DNA from: Echria macrotheca
Taxonomy: Eukaryota > Ascomycota > Sordariomycetes > Sordariales > Schizotheciaceae
DNA: 64,000 nt
Assembly: GCA_030411725.1 (NCBI GenBank)
Contig: MU839830.1
Location: 1,922,001-1,986,000, forward strand
Direction: 5' to 3'
Both the position numbers and the translations under genes were made by a program. Within the stretch, counting starts at the first letter, position 1. Each line of letters begins with the position of its first letter. Positions 45,640-56,840 of the stretch are shown here, one piece after another. Below the pieces are notes generated by a model. It did not search any database, was not told where the DNA came from, and saw nothing but the letters and a program-made list of their open reading frames with translations.

Positions 45640-47075
45640 ATGCGCTCCCTTGTCCTCGCCTGCTTAGCGTCGCTCGCAGCCGCGGCGGCGACACACAAGC
45701 CCCGCTACGTTCTTTACTTTGACCAGTACGATACAAATCCCGCCCAGTGGGAGGGCCCTCCCTGATGACTGACATCACACAGGTATCACACGGCATCTCT
45801 GCCGAACAAGACCGTCACGGCCGGCATCACTCACGTCATCACGGCCTTTGCCCAGTCGTCGCTCTTCACGACCGACCCGCCTGGCGACTATGAGCCGTTC
45901 ATGAACCTTACGGCCGTCCGGGCCATGTTTGACCCCGGCACCAAGGTATGCATGGCCATCGGCGGCTGGGGCGACACGGCCGGCTTCTCCAAGGGTGCCG
46001 CCACCGATGCCTCGCGCAAGCTGTTCGCCAAGAACGTGGCCGCAACCGTTAGCCGCCTGGGCTACGACTGCGTCGATGTGGATTGGGAGTATCCCGGTGG
46101 AAACGGCGATGACTACCGGCAGAACCCGAACAGCAACAAGACGTCCGAGATTGAGACTTTCCCTCTTTTGCTGGCCGAAATCAAGCAGGCTGTCGTGACC
46201 AAGTGCCGTGACCGTGACGTGGAACTCTCGATCGCGGTCCCCGGCCTCGAGCGCGACATGATCGCCTACACGGCGAAACAGGTGCCCAAGATTGACAAGG
46301 TGGTCGATTTTGTCAATGTCATGGCGTACGACCTGATGAACCGCCGCGACAACGTGACGAACCACCACACGTCCCTGACGGGATCCCTGGCCGCCGTGGA
46401 TACGTATATTTCTCGCGGCATGAGCGCACACAAGATGAATCTTGGATTTGCGTTTTATGCCAAGTGGTTCACTACTGCCAAGGGCGTGACGTGTGACCAC
46501 CCCATTGGATGTCCGACCGAGGTACTCGAGGCGGCAGACGGGTCGGATACTGGCAAGTCGGGGGCCATGACGTTTGAGGCGAGCAGCTTCGCGGGCGTGC
46601 CTGCAAACCTGGTTGATTCGCCTGACGGGAGTTGCGGAGCGGGGACAAACTACCGCTGTCCGAATAACGCGTGTTGCGGGCAGTACGGGTTCTGGTAAGT
46701 TTTTCCAAGTGAACTGTTATCAACCCGGATGGCTAACGGTGATATAGCGGAACCGAGACCGGTCACTGCGGAACGGGTTGCCAGTCGGGCTTCGGCCGGT
46801 GCGACGGGCCGTCGACCAAGGACTCGTTCTTCAAGGCGTTGGCTAACGCCAAGTATGACAGCGCCAACGGTGGCGAGTGGTACTGGGACGCTACGACGGA
46901 TCTGTTCTGGACCTGGGATACGCCCGAGATCATCACGAGAAAATTCCAGGAGATTGTGGTCAAGAGGGCGCTCGGCGGCGCGTTTGCGTGGAGTCTGGCC
47001 GAGGACAGTCATGACTGGAGTCGCCTGCTGGCGATGCAGGCGAATGTGAAGAAGCTGTCCCAGTCCCACTACTAA
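45640..47075 (+). CDS. GH18 chitinase with internal chitin-binding domain
   Basis: Exons 45640-45725, 45783-46694 and 46748-47075 give 441 residues. A signal peptide (MRSLVLACLASLAAAAATHK) directs secretion. The GH18 barrel shows VCMAIGGWGDTAGFS and the catalytic DxxDxDxE motif in YDCVDVDWEYPG with Glu131 as acid, then VNVMAYDLMN and LGFAFYAKWF. At about residues 315-352 a hevein-type CBM18 with closely spaced cysteines (CPNNACCGQYGFCG, then CGTGCQSGFGRC) is inserted before the final barrel strand, which returns as ALGGAFAWSLAEDS. The second intron splits a cysteine codon of this domain and is required to restore it. The enzyme should hydrolyse wall or foreign chitin outside the cell, in nutrition, wall remodelling or mycoparasitism. 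Confidence 0.94.
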
Positions 47076-47273
47076 TGGGGGAGTTTTTTACTGGCTCCAG
47101 CTAATAAACTGGACCAGAGATGTCCTGAGCATCTTGTTTTACTGGGTTGGAAAAGGTTGGGAAAGCATTCAACGGTAGTTGGGTCTGCATTGTATTCTAA
47201 ATATCCACCGCGAGGAACAAAATACCGGCCATCAAGTATCTGGCACCTTTCTCAGGGTCAATCATGATTGATT

Positions 47274-48061
47274 TCACGGAAAGGGCTCCGGCACAAAGTC
47301 CACAACCGGAACCCCGTCGATCTTGGTTCCGTTGAGCAGCCGATAGAAGCCCACGACATCCTTCTTATCCAAGTCATTGATCTGGGGGGGCACGTCGTAG
47401 CTCATGACCGAGTGCGGATTGACGCTGCCGAAGAGGTGAGCAAGGCTTTCCCTGTTCTGACCCGCCCTCTTCGGGTCCGGGTCCGGGTCGTTGGCGAATT
47501 CGTGTCGCAGCCCGAGGATGTGTCCGATCTCGTGCAGGAACGTGTTCTTGAGCAGCTTTCTCCACGATTCATCAACAAGTGTGGCGCGGTAGACAAGGAC
47601 TTCTCTGTCCTTGTCGCTGGGGAAGAAGGCTGACGCAAGTGTCCTGTCGTCTGCCTTGCTGGGGATGAAGTGCTTGATGAGGAAGTTGGCCTTGGTCCGG
47701 TCGGGTGTCTGTTTGAGGTGGACGCCAAAGTCAAGACCGCTCCATTCGTCGGCCGCTTCTCTAAACGCCTTCTCGACGTCCCTGCCGTCCACTGTCAGCG
47801 ACTGGATGTTGATCAGTTCTGGCTCAGTACCGTGACGTACCTGAACTCGTCATCGGCGAAGCCATCCTTGACGATGTAGTACTGAAGGCCTGCAGGTTTG
47901 GCCCATCGGGGAACCATCTCGATGTCACCGACCATCAGGCCGGACCCGCCATCCTCGAACTTGTGTCCTTCAGGAGCCTCTGGTAGCCGGCCAAAGCTGG
48001 GCATCACGCCATCCTGTGTGACGCATGGATAGAACAGCGTGCCTTCTGGGAAAGCCGGCAT
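47274..48061 (-). CDS. Metzincin-type zinc metalloprotease
   Basis: Exons 47841-48061 and 47274-47781 give 242 residues. The zinc site is HEIGHILGLRHEF (HExxHxxGxxH), and the Met-turn is in SVMSYDVPP, which together define a metzincin (astacin- or matrixin-like). Before it lie FRDVEKAFREAADEW and a substrate-groove-like segment. The intron junction restores DDEFRDVEKAF. The convergent neighbour is a chitinase 198 bp away. No signal peptide is seen with this start; in the same frame upstream the codons for QSFSHPNEADKALLDDM continue to a possible acceptor near 48125, so at least one 5' exon may be missing and could carry a secretion signal. I am sure of the family, not of the N-terminus. Confidence 0.82.
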
Positions 48062-48886
48062 GTCGTCGAGAAGGGCTTTGTCGGCTTCGTTTGGGTGTGA
48101 GAACGATTGGTATTGCGCGAATCTGCGTGTTTAGGTTTGGCTGCGGACTGCTATGGCTTCCACTTCGCAAGTGCTTCCTCGTCAACGGGTATAATAAGTA
48201 TTTATGTCCGAACCCACGGGACTTACCCCTAGCCTTGCGGACAACAGGACCCCGTTTGCTTGTCGGTCCACGAGGACGGGAAAGGCACTAGCGAAAACCC
48301 CTCATTCAGCCAGCCTCTGCACCGTTGTCAGAAAGATCTAGAATCAGCTTCTCACAGGTAAATGCCTGAGCGATGCTGAACTGGTGAGCGCCGTGAGCGT
48401 ATCAACCCCTCTTTCAGCAAGCCACCGTCCAGGGACGAGACGAGGATTGGTAGTAAATCCAGACTGAAAGGGTCGGGAGTACCGAGTCCAATAATTTAGC
48501 AAGCCTCGTCTCTATCGATTGGATGTCACCCGCGTCTAGACCCCTCATTCAGCCAGCCATAATCCCTAAAGTGATAGTCATGCTGTCAAAGCACCCTTCC
48601 ACCTTTCAAGCTCCTAACCGCCATAGCCGACATCAACACCATCACCCGACTCAGACGGCTTCCGCGATCCCTACCCTTTTCACCCAAACACACGGCGACA
48701 AACAACTTCCCCCATTCATTTCCCTTCCCCACTTTCGCTCCATCCTCCGCGCCCACCTCCCCGTCACAGCACCAACTCCGCATCATCAAAAAATCACTCT
48801 TAAGTCACTGCCGTACGGCTCAAGCTAGGTACCAGGTACATATCTCGCCTGAACCCCCTTTGTTTCCCCAGGCCAGCATCACAGCA
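48062..48886. other. Intergenic region with threefold 19-bp repeat
   Basis: This interval lies between the protease 5' end and the tyrosinase 3' end and may contain an unrecognised 5' exon of the protease. Three copies of a short repeat are listed separately. Confidence 0.5.
48297..48558 (+). repeat. Three spaced copies of a 19-bp motif
   Basis: The motif acccctcattcagccagcc is at 48297-48315 and 48540-48558, exactly repeated, and a copy with two changes lies at 48405-48423. Spacings are 108 and 135 bp. Confidence 0.75.
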
Positions 48887-50071
48887 TTACAAAGTATAAA
48901 CCCGATCATAGTCGTAGCACAAAACCCCCTTCCCCCCCTTCCCACAAGCCTTGATATCCATCAAATCCCCCACCGTCACATCCGCCGCCGTCGTCGGCCC
49001 CCCCATAGAAACCGGGAACGCAAGCGTGACATTCCCGGTCTTTTCATTCCCATAATCCATCAGCTCAATCGGCCCCGAAATGTCCGTCAGCCTCTTCTTG
49101 AGATCCATCTTCTGCCACGACCACCACACCCGGTCCAGATTCGCATGATGCAGAAAGAAAATCGGATCACAAGGCGACGCGTACAAATCGCCCATCTGTC
49201 CCCACCTCCCGCCGACGCCGTAATGCCCACCCCCATGAATCCCCGAGGCGTCGAAGCTCGGCATGCCCTCGACCACCCTCGAGAACCAGCCAAAGTCGCC
49301 CTGCGAGAGGGTAAGCCGCGTCTGGTCGAGCGACAGCCACCGCGAGGCAAACGACGGCGACAGATCGCGCCGCAGACACTGCGGGTTGTACGCGACCGAG
49401 TCGCCGGGGCCGAGGTGGACGAGGTCGTCTGCACCGGCGAACGGGCCGTCGGACACGCACCCGCCGCCCGTCCGGCCCGGGACGTTGAAGGGATCGTCGG
49501 GCGCGGTCTCGACCCACGGTCCGTTCCCGCCGAAGCCGGTTACCGGGTCGAAAACGGGAGACGCCACATAGGCCGCGGGCGAGACAGCGTCGAGGGTCCA
49601 GTCCCAGTAGGGCTGGGCACCGGTGTATCCGCACTCGTCGCGGAGGAGGGACTCGTAGACGGCGGTGAAGTAGCGGTGCCAGGCGAGGAAGTGGCCGGTG
49701 TAGTGCATCTGGAAGGTTTGTTGGATGTGTGTATAAACCAGATCGTCGTAGCGTGAGAAGGTGCCGGTTGTGTTGAAGGGGGTGGTCTGAGAAGGCTTGG
49801 CGAGGAGGCATTTCACGGCTGTGATGTAGGACCGTTTCTCGGGTGTGCTGAGGGTGCGCCTGTTTCCGGAATCTGTGTCAGCATAAACACATCTAGGAGC
49901 AGAAAGGGGAACCTACCATTCTTTCCGCACAAGCGGCTTCTCAGGCTTGCCCGGCTTCGGTCCAGGTCCTGGGCCGCCCGGCCCAACCGGCACTGCACAC
50001 GTCAGAGCTGTCGTCCAGCAGAGGACGAGGACGGCCCAAGTGCCCAGACGAGATCCCATTCCGCCAGCCAT
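48887..50071 (-). CDS. Secreted short tyrosinase
   Basis: Exons 49917-50071 and 48887-49859 give 375 residues. The type-3 copper centre has CuA ligands in QMHYTGHFLAWHRYF and CuB ligands in GIHGGGHYGVGG plus DPIFFLHHANLDRVWW. A signal peptide (MAGGMGSRLGTWAVLVLCWT, then TALTCA) is followed by a Pro/Gly/Lys-rich linker and KEWRTLSTPEKRSYITAVKC. The C-terminal lid domain of classical tyrosinases is absent, as in the short secreted fungal forms. Such enzymes oxidise phenols to quinones for pigment or for peptide cyclisation in secondary metabolism; no biosynthetic partner lies nearby, so the substrate is open. The intron junction codes for the Trp in KEWRT. Confidence 0.93.
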
Positions 50072-50979
50072 TTTGCTACCTAGGTATTGGATTCCTGTAA
50101 CAAATGCGGAAGGAATCTTTTTGACTGGTGAGTGTGAGACCGTCCCAACAACCAGGTTGACGGAAACAAACTCCCACCATATATATACTCAGATCCCCCC
50201 TTTTCCCCTATCCCCCATCAAAAAAATATCTGGGATATGGAACCGTTACATCCGCCACGCCATATGCGTTCAGCCCAGCCCTTGGCTTGTCACCGCCCCT
50301 CTTCCACCTCATTCTAAAAAGTTTGGAATCTAAGATGAAAATATCACCGGCCCGAAGCTCCTGCTCACTACTGTAGTTCTGCCTAGCCCAAGAAAAACTA
50401 TCACCACCCGAAACAACGGACATCTCTTGGTTTCTCTCGTCCTGTTGGGAATACAACCTCACACCCCTTCTAGCGCTTCCTTCGCGTACTTTTGTATATA
50501 GTGGGGGCCAAAAGATGGGGAAAAGGAGTCCATGAGAAAAACCGGACAAAAAGGCCTCGCTACCGCGATTCCCGGTGTTTACCCACTTACAACGGCGACT
50601 AAACCTCGCCTCGCAGCGTTAGCGACGCAGATAAGCTTTGACGGATTGGCCACGGTAGGGCATAGACACAGGTATCGGAAATAGCATACACTTAGCGTCA
50701 ACAAAATCTCCACTACACAAGGACAGAATTTGGGTGCCTGATGTATAGTGGGACTATCGTGTAACAGAATCTCGTATAGCATTCACCACTGGGAAAATGA
50801 ACTGGAATTCTGGTCACCGATCAAATGAGAGATATCCACACGCATTGCGAACCAAGTCTCGTTTGAAAAAGTATCTTCTAGAAATATATCGAAACAAAGT
50901 GCCCATTCTCACCAACTCAAATATTCACCAGGGAACTTTTCCATCACCAAGATCACAGTCCGCCCCTACGACCGGCCCG
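50072..50979. other. Tyrosinase upstream region, no gene recognised
   Basis: A TATATATA-like sequence at 50178-50187 lies about 110 bp upstream of the minus-strand tyrosinase start and could be its core promoter. No coding frame with a domain is seen in the rest. Confidence 0.5.
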
Positions 50980-52065
50980 CTACTGTGACGAATGGACCGC
51001 GCTCGGGGACGGCACAAGGCTCGTCGAGACCGTGGGCACGGGCGATCGGGTCAGAGTCAAAATACCGGATGGAAGGCTGGCGCTACCGGCGGAACTACCC
51101 GTCGGCTTCGGCAGAACCGCCACAGACGTGGTAACCGGAGCCGGAGCAGCGACCGTCGTGCTGAGTGCTACCGACGAGCTGGCCGGAGCTATCGGACTGC
51201 ACGCATAGCCCTGCGCTGTCACCGTGCTGTTGTCGACCGTCGTCGTGAACCGGTAGACTGTGCTTGTGATATGCAGCGTGACCGTCTCGTTCTTAAAGGC
51301 CGCCGCCGTGGTGGTCGTGTTGTCCCGCGGCATCAACATCGGCATGGACATGGTGTGGGTCGGCGCTGCTGTGGTGGCGACAACCGAGGATGAGCTCGCC
51401 ACTGGTGGTCTGGCCGTGGCACTCGTTGGAACAGGGGGGCGACCGGCCCCAGCAGGAGGGAAACAGGCAATCAGCGAGGTGGTGGTCACCACGTTGGGGT
51501 GAGATGTGATGGTGAACCACTGCGTCGTGGTGGCCTCAACGTTGTAGACGTATGTGAGCGTGTTGCCGCACTCATACCGGGTGCGGCGGAGGTCGCCGGT
51601 AGGAGTCACAGTCGTCACCACATACGACGTCCTGGTGCGCCGGCGGATTGAAGTCGTTGTCGGAGGCGCAACAGACGAAGGAACCGCACTGGTCGGTGCC
51701 GCGATGGTTGTCGAGGCTTGGCGACGGGCGACACCAGTCGAAGGCTTGGCCGGGACCGGAGTGGCAACTGCGGGAGCGCTTGCGCTTCCAGCAACGAGAA
51801 CGGTGCGGGTGCAGTTGAGCTCCGATATCAAAGTGGTGGTCTTGGTATAAGCCGTGACGGTACGCGTCCTCGTCACAACGATCACCTCGGTTGCCGGGTT
51901 GGGAACTGCGGCGACGGACGACGAGGAATGCGCTGTGACTGTCACCGTGACAGTGCCCATGACGGCACTTGTGGTCGTCTCGGCGTCCGGCTTCTCTCCA
52001 GGGACGGGAGTCCCCAGCACCGGGAGGGCTACAGCCAAAAGGCTGAAGAATCGAGTGAGACCCAT
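50980..52065 (-). CDS. Secreted Ser/Thr/Val-rich protein
   Basis: From the ATG at 52065 the protein has 361 residues and begins with a clear signal peptide, MGLTRFFSLLAVALPVLGTP. An ATG at 52149 is in frame but would bury that signal, so I reject it. The mature part is very rich in Thr, Ser, Val and Ala, with TVTVT-type stretches and a few lone cysteines (ELNCTRT, RYECGNTLTY, LIACFPP, GYACSP) that may pair. It should be heavily O-glycosylated. There is no GPI-like hydrophobic C-terminus. It is probably a wall-associated or secreted glycoprotein; I do not recognise a named family. Composition bias makes similarity searches unreliable. Confidence 0.75.
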   Translation of the reverse strand: MGLTRFFSLLAVALPVLGTPVPGEKPDAETTTSAVMGTVTVTVTAHSSSSVAAVPNPATEVIVVTRTRTVTAYTKTTTLISELNCTRTVLVAGSASAPAVATPVPAKPSTGVARRQASTTIAAPTSAVPSSVAPPTTTSIRRRTRTSYVVTTVTPTGDLRRTRYECGNTLTYVYNVEATTTQWFTITSHPNVVTTTSLIACFPPAGAGRPPVPTSATARPPVASSSSVVATTAAPTHTMSMPMLMPRDNTTTTAAAFKNETVTLHITSTVYRFTTTVDNSTVTAQGYACSPIAPASSSVALSTTVAAPAPVTTSVAVLPKPTGSSAGSASLPSGILTLTRSPVPTVSTSLVPSPSAVHSSQ

Positions 52066-53385
52066 CCTTGTGAATGTAACGCCTTGGTGACCAGAGAGCT
52101 TGCCGATCGACAGTGCTTGCCCTGCGAAGAACGGGGAGGAGACAGACAACTTTTATATTATGATCTCATGGCACCTCCCTAAAGAACCGGTACGTTACAT
52201 GGTATTCTCCAGTCCCGAGAGCTAACCCGAGTGGACTCGACTCGGACGTTGGAATCACCCCAGATTAGAGCAGACGGGAACCGAACCGGGAATAGGACAG
52301 GAAATTCTGGGCGGTCGCTAGAAAATTCCATCACTGATCGAATATGACACAATATAGCACCGTGTTTCGACTCCGTGAGAAAGCCATGTCGTCGAGCTGC
52401 GAGTGGTCGGGAAATTTGGATGTAGGTCAGGAGAATTTAGACTGCAGGACGGGATGGCCGTGGATATTGGCGGAGCTGTCCCCGCACTGCAACTTTGTCA
52501 ACATCGCTTAGCTTCTCGCCACAGGAGTCGATCTATTCAGACAAGTTGGGCAATAACTGCCAGCGGGGGCGGGATGACTGCCGACTGGCCGGTTCCTGGC
52601 ACGTCGTGGGTGTATGCACACGTCGTTACACCACGGTATTAGCCTTGGCTCGGAGAAGCAGAGGGGTAACGAGCGAAAAGCTTAGCTGTCTCTAAAATAA
52701 GGCGTGCTCGCGGGTACCTGGAATGGGGTCTGTCGAATCCCGGCTGGAGGATAAGATGCTCCCGAGGGCCATACCCGGGCGTGGACGGGAAAATCGTGAG
52801 GGGCCGATTCCACCCCGATTATCCGGAAGATGAACAGTCGGTGAATTTCGATTCTATGACGTCGGATATTGGAGAGAGTTTCGAAGAGGCTGCTTGATCT
52901 TTTTGAAACAAAGCTGGAGGGGATGGGATGATAGAGTGCGGGGATCACGGTGCAGAGACTGGTCTGAGGTAAGTAACTATGTGACGCGCCTTCCACGTGT
53001 AAGCAAGATTGGCCAGATACCTTAGGCACCCAACGAACCGAGACACTGATTTCCGACTGTCGAGCTTCCGGAAAAATTGATAGCTGCCGCTCCGCAGCCA
53101 CCAATCTCGACTACAACGGTTTCTTCTCTCTGCAAAGAGATTCTGTCCAGTAAAAGTAACGATCAGCAACTGGATATACACTAATTATGGGCAGGTCGGA
53201 GATGTCGGAATCTGGTTACAAGCGGACCTATGGCTCGATCCGGGCCTTTCCCAGTAGCTAACAGCTTTAGTTCTACCGCGGGAAGCTTTAGTCGTCCACA
53301 ACTATTCCCTTGGCTTCAGATATTCCTAGTGGCTCTTTCTACCACAACATCACGTGGCTGACTATTGCCTGTCAGAGCAGACAAC
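52066..53385. other. Intergenic interval, no gene recognised
   Basis: This 1.3-kb region lies upstream of the secreted-protein gene and downstream of the hydratase gene. Only short uninformative frames are present. Confidence 0.5.
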
Positions 53386-55951
53386 TTACCAATCCAGCTG
53401 ATCATCCGCCTTCCTTTCCATGCCAGCCACCGGCTTCGAAGGCTTTACCTGCCTGGTCATTCTCTGCAACAGATCCTTTCCCCACAGGGCAAACGCCTTA
53501 CTCATTCCGCCCTGCCGCCACAGCTGCAGCTCGAGCTCGCTCAACGAAAAGCCAAACTCCTTCCCACCGACCCGCACCACCTTGGCATCCACATCAATCT
53601 GAATCTCGGCCCCGTCCTCGGCAGCGCGGTAGAACTCGTCGTCCTGCATCACGATGCCGAGAAAACCAAGGTTGGGCATGTTTCGAGAGAAGATGAAGGC
53701 GAAGGACCTAGCGATGACGCACTGCACGCCCGCTCCCTGCAGAGCGGCCACTGCGTTCTCACGCGACGAACCGACGCCGAACGCCTTGCCTGCGACGACT
53801 ATGTTGAGACCATCTTCCTTGACGCGCCGGCCGAAGTCGGGGTGGGTGTGACAGAGACAGAATTTGCCGATCTGTTCGGGTGATGGGTTGCCAACCAGGG
53901 CCTCCGCTGGCGCGAGGGCGTCGGTGTCGATGAAGTCGCCCAGTGTTTGCACCTTGCCCTGGATTATTGTGGTCCTCTTCTCAGGGCTGGCTTCCTCTGG
54001 GCTAACGACAAGACCAGTTGTTGAGGGGTCGTCACCAGCGGCTCGTCGAGCAGTCGTCTCGTTCTTAGCAAGCTCTCCAGGCTCTACATACTGCGGCTGG
54101 ACACCACTAGCTATGTCCCGCTGCTCACGCCCCAGAATGCCTGCCAACCGATCCAGATCAATGCTGTCCAGAAGCTCGGTAGGGTCCGTAATAGTCATGC
54201 TAAAAGCGCTCGCCGCGACCGTCACAGCAGACGCGATGCTCCCAATAGCACCGGGCCCCATCCTGTTCTCGAAGTTCCTGTTTTGGCTGCTGAGCCAGAC
54301 CTCGCCTTTCCCAGCCTGGTCCGCAGACATGCCCACGCAGTAACTGCAGCCCGGAACGCCGACCTCGAATCCTGCCTCTCTGAAGATGTCGGCGAGGCCG
54401 AGTTCCTCCAGCTCGTGGAGAATCGGCCGCGAGCCGGGCACCACCTTGCGGATGCCTCGTGGCACTGGTTTCCATCCTTTTCGCAAGCCGGCCTCTAAGG
54501 TCAAAGCTGCGAGCACGAGGTCCTCGTGCGTAGTCGTGCAGGCACCAATGAAGCAGCCGTCTAGATGTGTGCCTGCGACGTCGCCAACGGGCACGACGTC
54601 GTCGGGGCTCGGGTAGCGGGCGACGAAAGGTTCGACATTGTGTAGATCGATTGTGTAGCTTTCTGCATACTGTGCGTCTTCGTCGGGACGGTAATACACG
54701 GCTTGCTTCTTGTGCTTGGGGTGTTTTCGTTTGTCGACGAATGCCTTCGTGGTGGCATCGGGCACGCAGATGCCTGACACGCCGCCGAATTCCTTGCCAG
54801 GTACTGTCAGCTAACTCCTCACTATAGTTAGAGAACAAATCCAAGCATACCGTGGTCATGTTGCAAAATGCGAACCGAGCATCACACGAGAGATACTGCA
54901 TCCCAGGCCCGCCATATTCCACCACCCTGTCAGACGCGACCGTGTTCCTCTTGAGCGTCTTGAGGATGTACAAAATGACATCCTTACCCCCCAGGCCAGG
55001 CCTTGGCCTGTTGATGAAGCGGATCTGGACTGTCTCGGGCACCTTGATCCACGTCTGGCCGGTGACGAGCGGCAGCGTGACGTCGGCCACCCCCAGCCCG
55101 ATCGCGAGGCTTGACACGCTGCCAGCAGAACACGTATGTGAGTCCGACCCGATGACCAGCATACCCGGCTGCGCGCGTTCGCGGCAAAACTCGGTGTGCA
55201 TGATGGTGTAGTTCATGCCCTGGTACTCGGTCAGCTTGAACACTCTTCTCGCCCGCTCGCACGACTCGATCAGAGGCTTGATCCGCGGAGTCGAGACATT
55301 GCGCGGGTCGACGACATGGTCGCCGGCGATCCAAAGCCTGTCGTTGCGGAATATGCCTGGTGCGCCGAGCGACTCGTAGGTCTTTTCCATGCCTGCCCAC
55401 GACAGTTCGGACGCCATGACCCAGTCTACGTCGAGGCGGATCACGTCGCCCGGCTTGACCGAGCCGGTGCGTGCCACGTCGTGCGCGGCCAGGATCTTCT
55501 CGGGCAGCGTCATGGCGCGGCGGCTGGGCGGACGCTTGTCCAGGACTGGGGGTGGGGCAGCGATGCGATCTTGGTAGTTGAGGGCGTCTAGATATGCGGA
55601 TACGAAGAAGAGAACCTCGGTTGTCTCCGTGTCGTTTAACTCCTTCGTTGCCTCTAGTCCAAGTCCGCCGAACTGTGGAGACGTGATGCAGTGCTGATGG
55701 ACTTGATCGAGAGCCTCTGCTTCGCGAGTGTGGTGCTCCGCGAGAAGGAGCTTTGACAGCTCCCGAATCTGGGACAAGATGTTTCCTGTTGGAGGAACAT
55801 CGAAAGCTGATCGAAGGCGGTGGTTGTTAGTCCTGAATCTCATGAGTGCGTTCGTGAACATGTACTTACAAAGCTCAATGCCCCTTGCTTCCTTCAGCAG
55901 CTGTATCAGGCCCTTGCCATTGCCAGCTTTTGAAGTGTTATCCACGCCCAT
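53386..55951 (-). CDS. Fused LeuC-LeuD-like hydratase (aconitase superfamily)
   Basis: Exons 55870-55951, 54851-55806 and 53386-54792 give 814 residues. The catalytic core resembles fungal isopropylmalate isomerase: GSDSHTCSAGSVSSLAIG, NMTTEFGGVSGICVPDATT (created by the second splice), and three cysteines placed for a [4Fe-4S] cluster, Cys431 in FIGACTTTHEDL and Cys495/Cys498 in GVPGCSYC. The swivel domain follows after about residue 600 with VAGKAFGVGSSRENAVAALQ and CVIARSFAFIFSRN. Unusual is a 150-residue N-terminal part with a helical look (GNILSQIRELSKLLLAEHH, TTEVLFFVSAYLDALNYQDR) not found in Leu1 or aconitase as I know them. The residues that decide substrate choice differ from the LeuC SCTN signature (ACTTT here). 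Divergent from an ICL/PEPM lyase, it more likely hydrates or dehydrates a branched dicarboxylic or tricarboxylic acid than serves leucine synthesis. Confidence 0.88.
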
Positions 55952-56840
55952 GATGTCGACTCTGGCCTGTCTGTACTTTGGTAATTAACTTGAAGCTGTT
56001 GCGAATACTGGGTCCTCAACATCCCAAGCATCGAACCCTCTCGTGGAGAAGCCCTCCATTAAATATCATTTTTTAAAACACTCTTGATTGCTACACTGCA
56101 TCTGATCTCACTTACATCTCTCCAGCCAAGGAAGCTTATTTCACTGATATCTCTAACCAATGAGCCCAAGAGACTGAAATCGGCACCGTGAGCGGCACAC
56201 CGGATTGACGTCATTCCGCCGGGTGCGGCACCGAAACAGCCATCCGCATGCAGTGTCTAGAGCGATCTTTAGACTCAACGTTAGTATTCCGAGCTTTCTG
56301 CTGTTGTAAGTCCGAGGGGGGGCAAACTCCATTCAGCGGCCCCGGACCGCAACTCGCCAGCTCGGCCTCGGACTTTGCGAATTGTACTTACACTGCATTT
56401 CGGCCACACCATCATCAGCCCGAGGTATGCACAAAATACCTGAATCTTGGCTAGGCACCCAGCGTATTTCATGTGCCATGATGTTATCGCGCTGTAGGTA
56501 AGAATGGAACTCGCGAACATCGCGGCATCTCGAGCATCGCGAGATGTCTTTGCGTCCCGGGCCCGTTCCCGATGTCGGATGAGATCGAGAACTAATGGGG
56601 GGGCGACGTTGAACGATGATGACCTGGAAGTCATGGAGCAGGTACGACATGATTTGATTGATGACTTATATAAAGAGGGGAGGTGATTGTTATTTCGCTT
56701 TCACGTCTTATCAGCGACTAACAGTATCTTCATATCTCAACTACATCAAGTTACGAAGTGGCTAGTTTTTCATTCCAGTTTACCGGTTACCCTCAAACTG
56801 TTATCCTTGTATAAAAACCCAAACCCTCGAACCAAGCAGT
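55952..56840. promoter_or_regulatory. Divergent promoter of hydratase and lyase genes
   Basis: An 889-bp region separates the two divergent start codons, so both could be controlled from it. Around 56184-56230 it holds a palindromic TGACGTCA at 56206-56213, the CRE/ATF site, flanked by GGCACCG and GCGGCAC repeats in both orientations, which could bind a Zn2Cys6 factor. These are pattern matches only. Confidence 0.4.

Noticed and set aside
50980..52149. Upstream ATG at 52149 for the secreted Ser/Thr-rich protein
   Set aside because: It would place 28 residues before an obvious signal peptide; the ATG at 52065 is the natural start.
54200..54850. Continuation of the hydratase frame past 54850 into an Arg-rich peptide
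   Set aside because: This is read-through of the second intron in the wrong frame; splicing 54851 to 54792 restores the family sequence.
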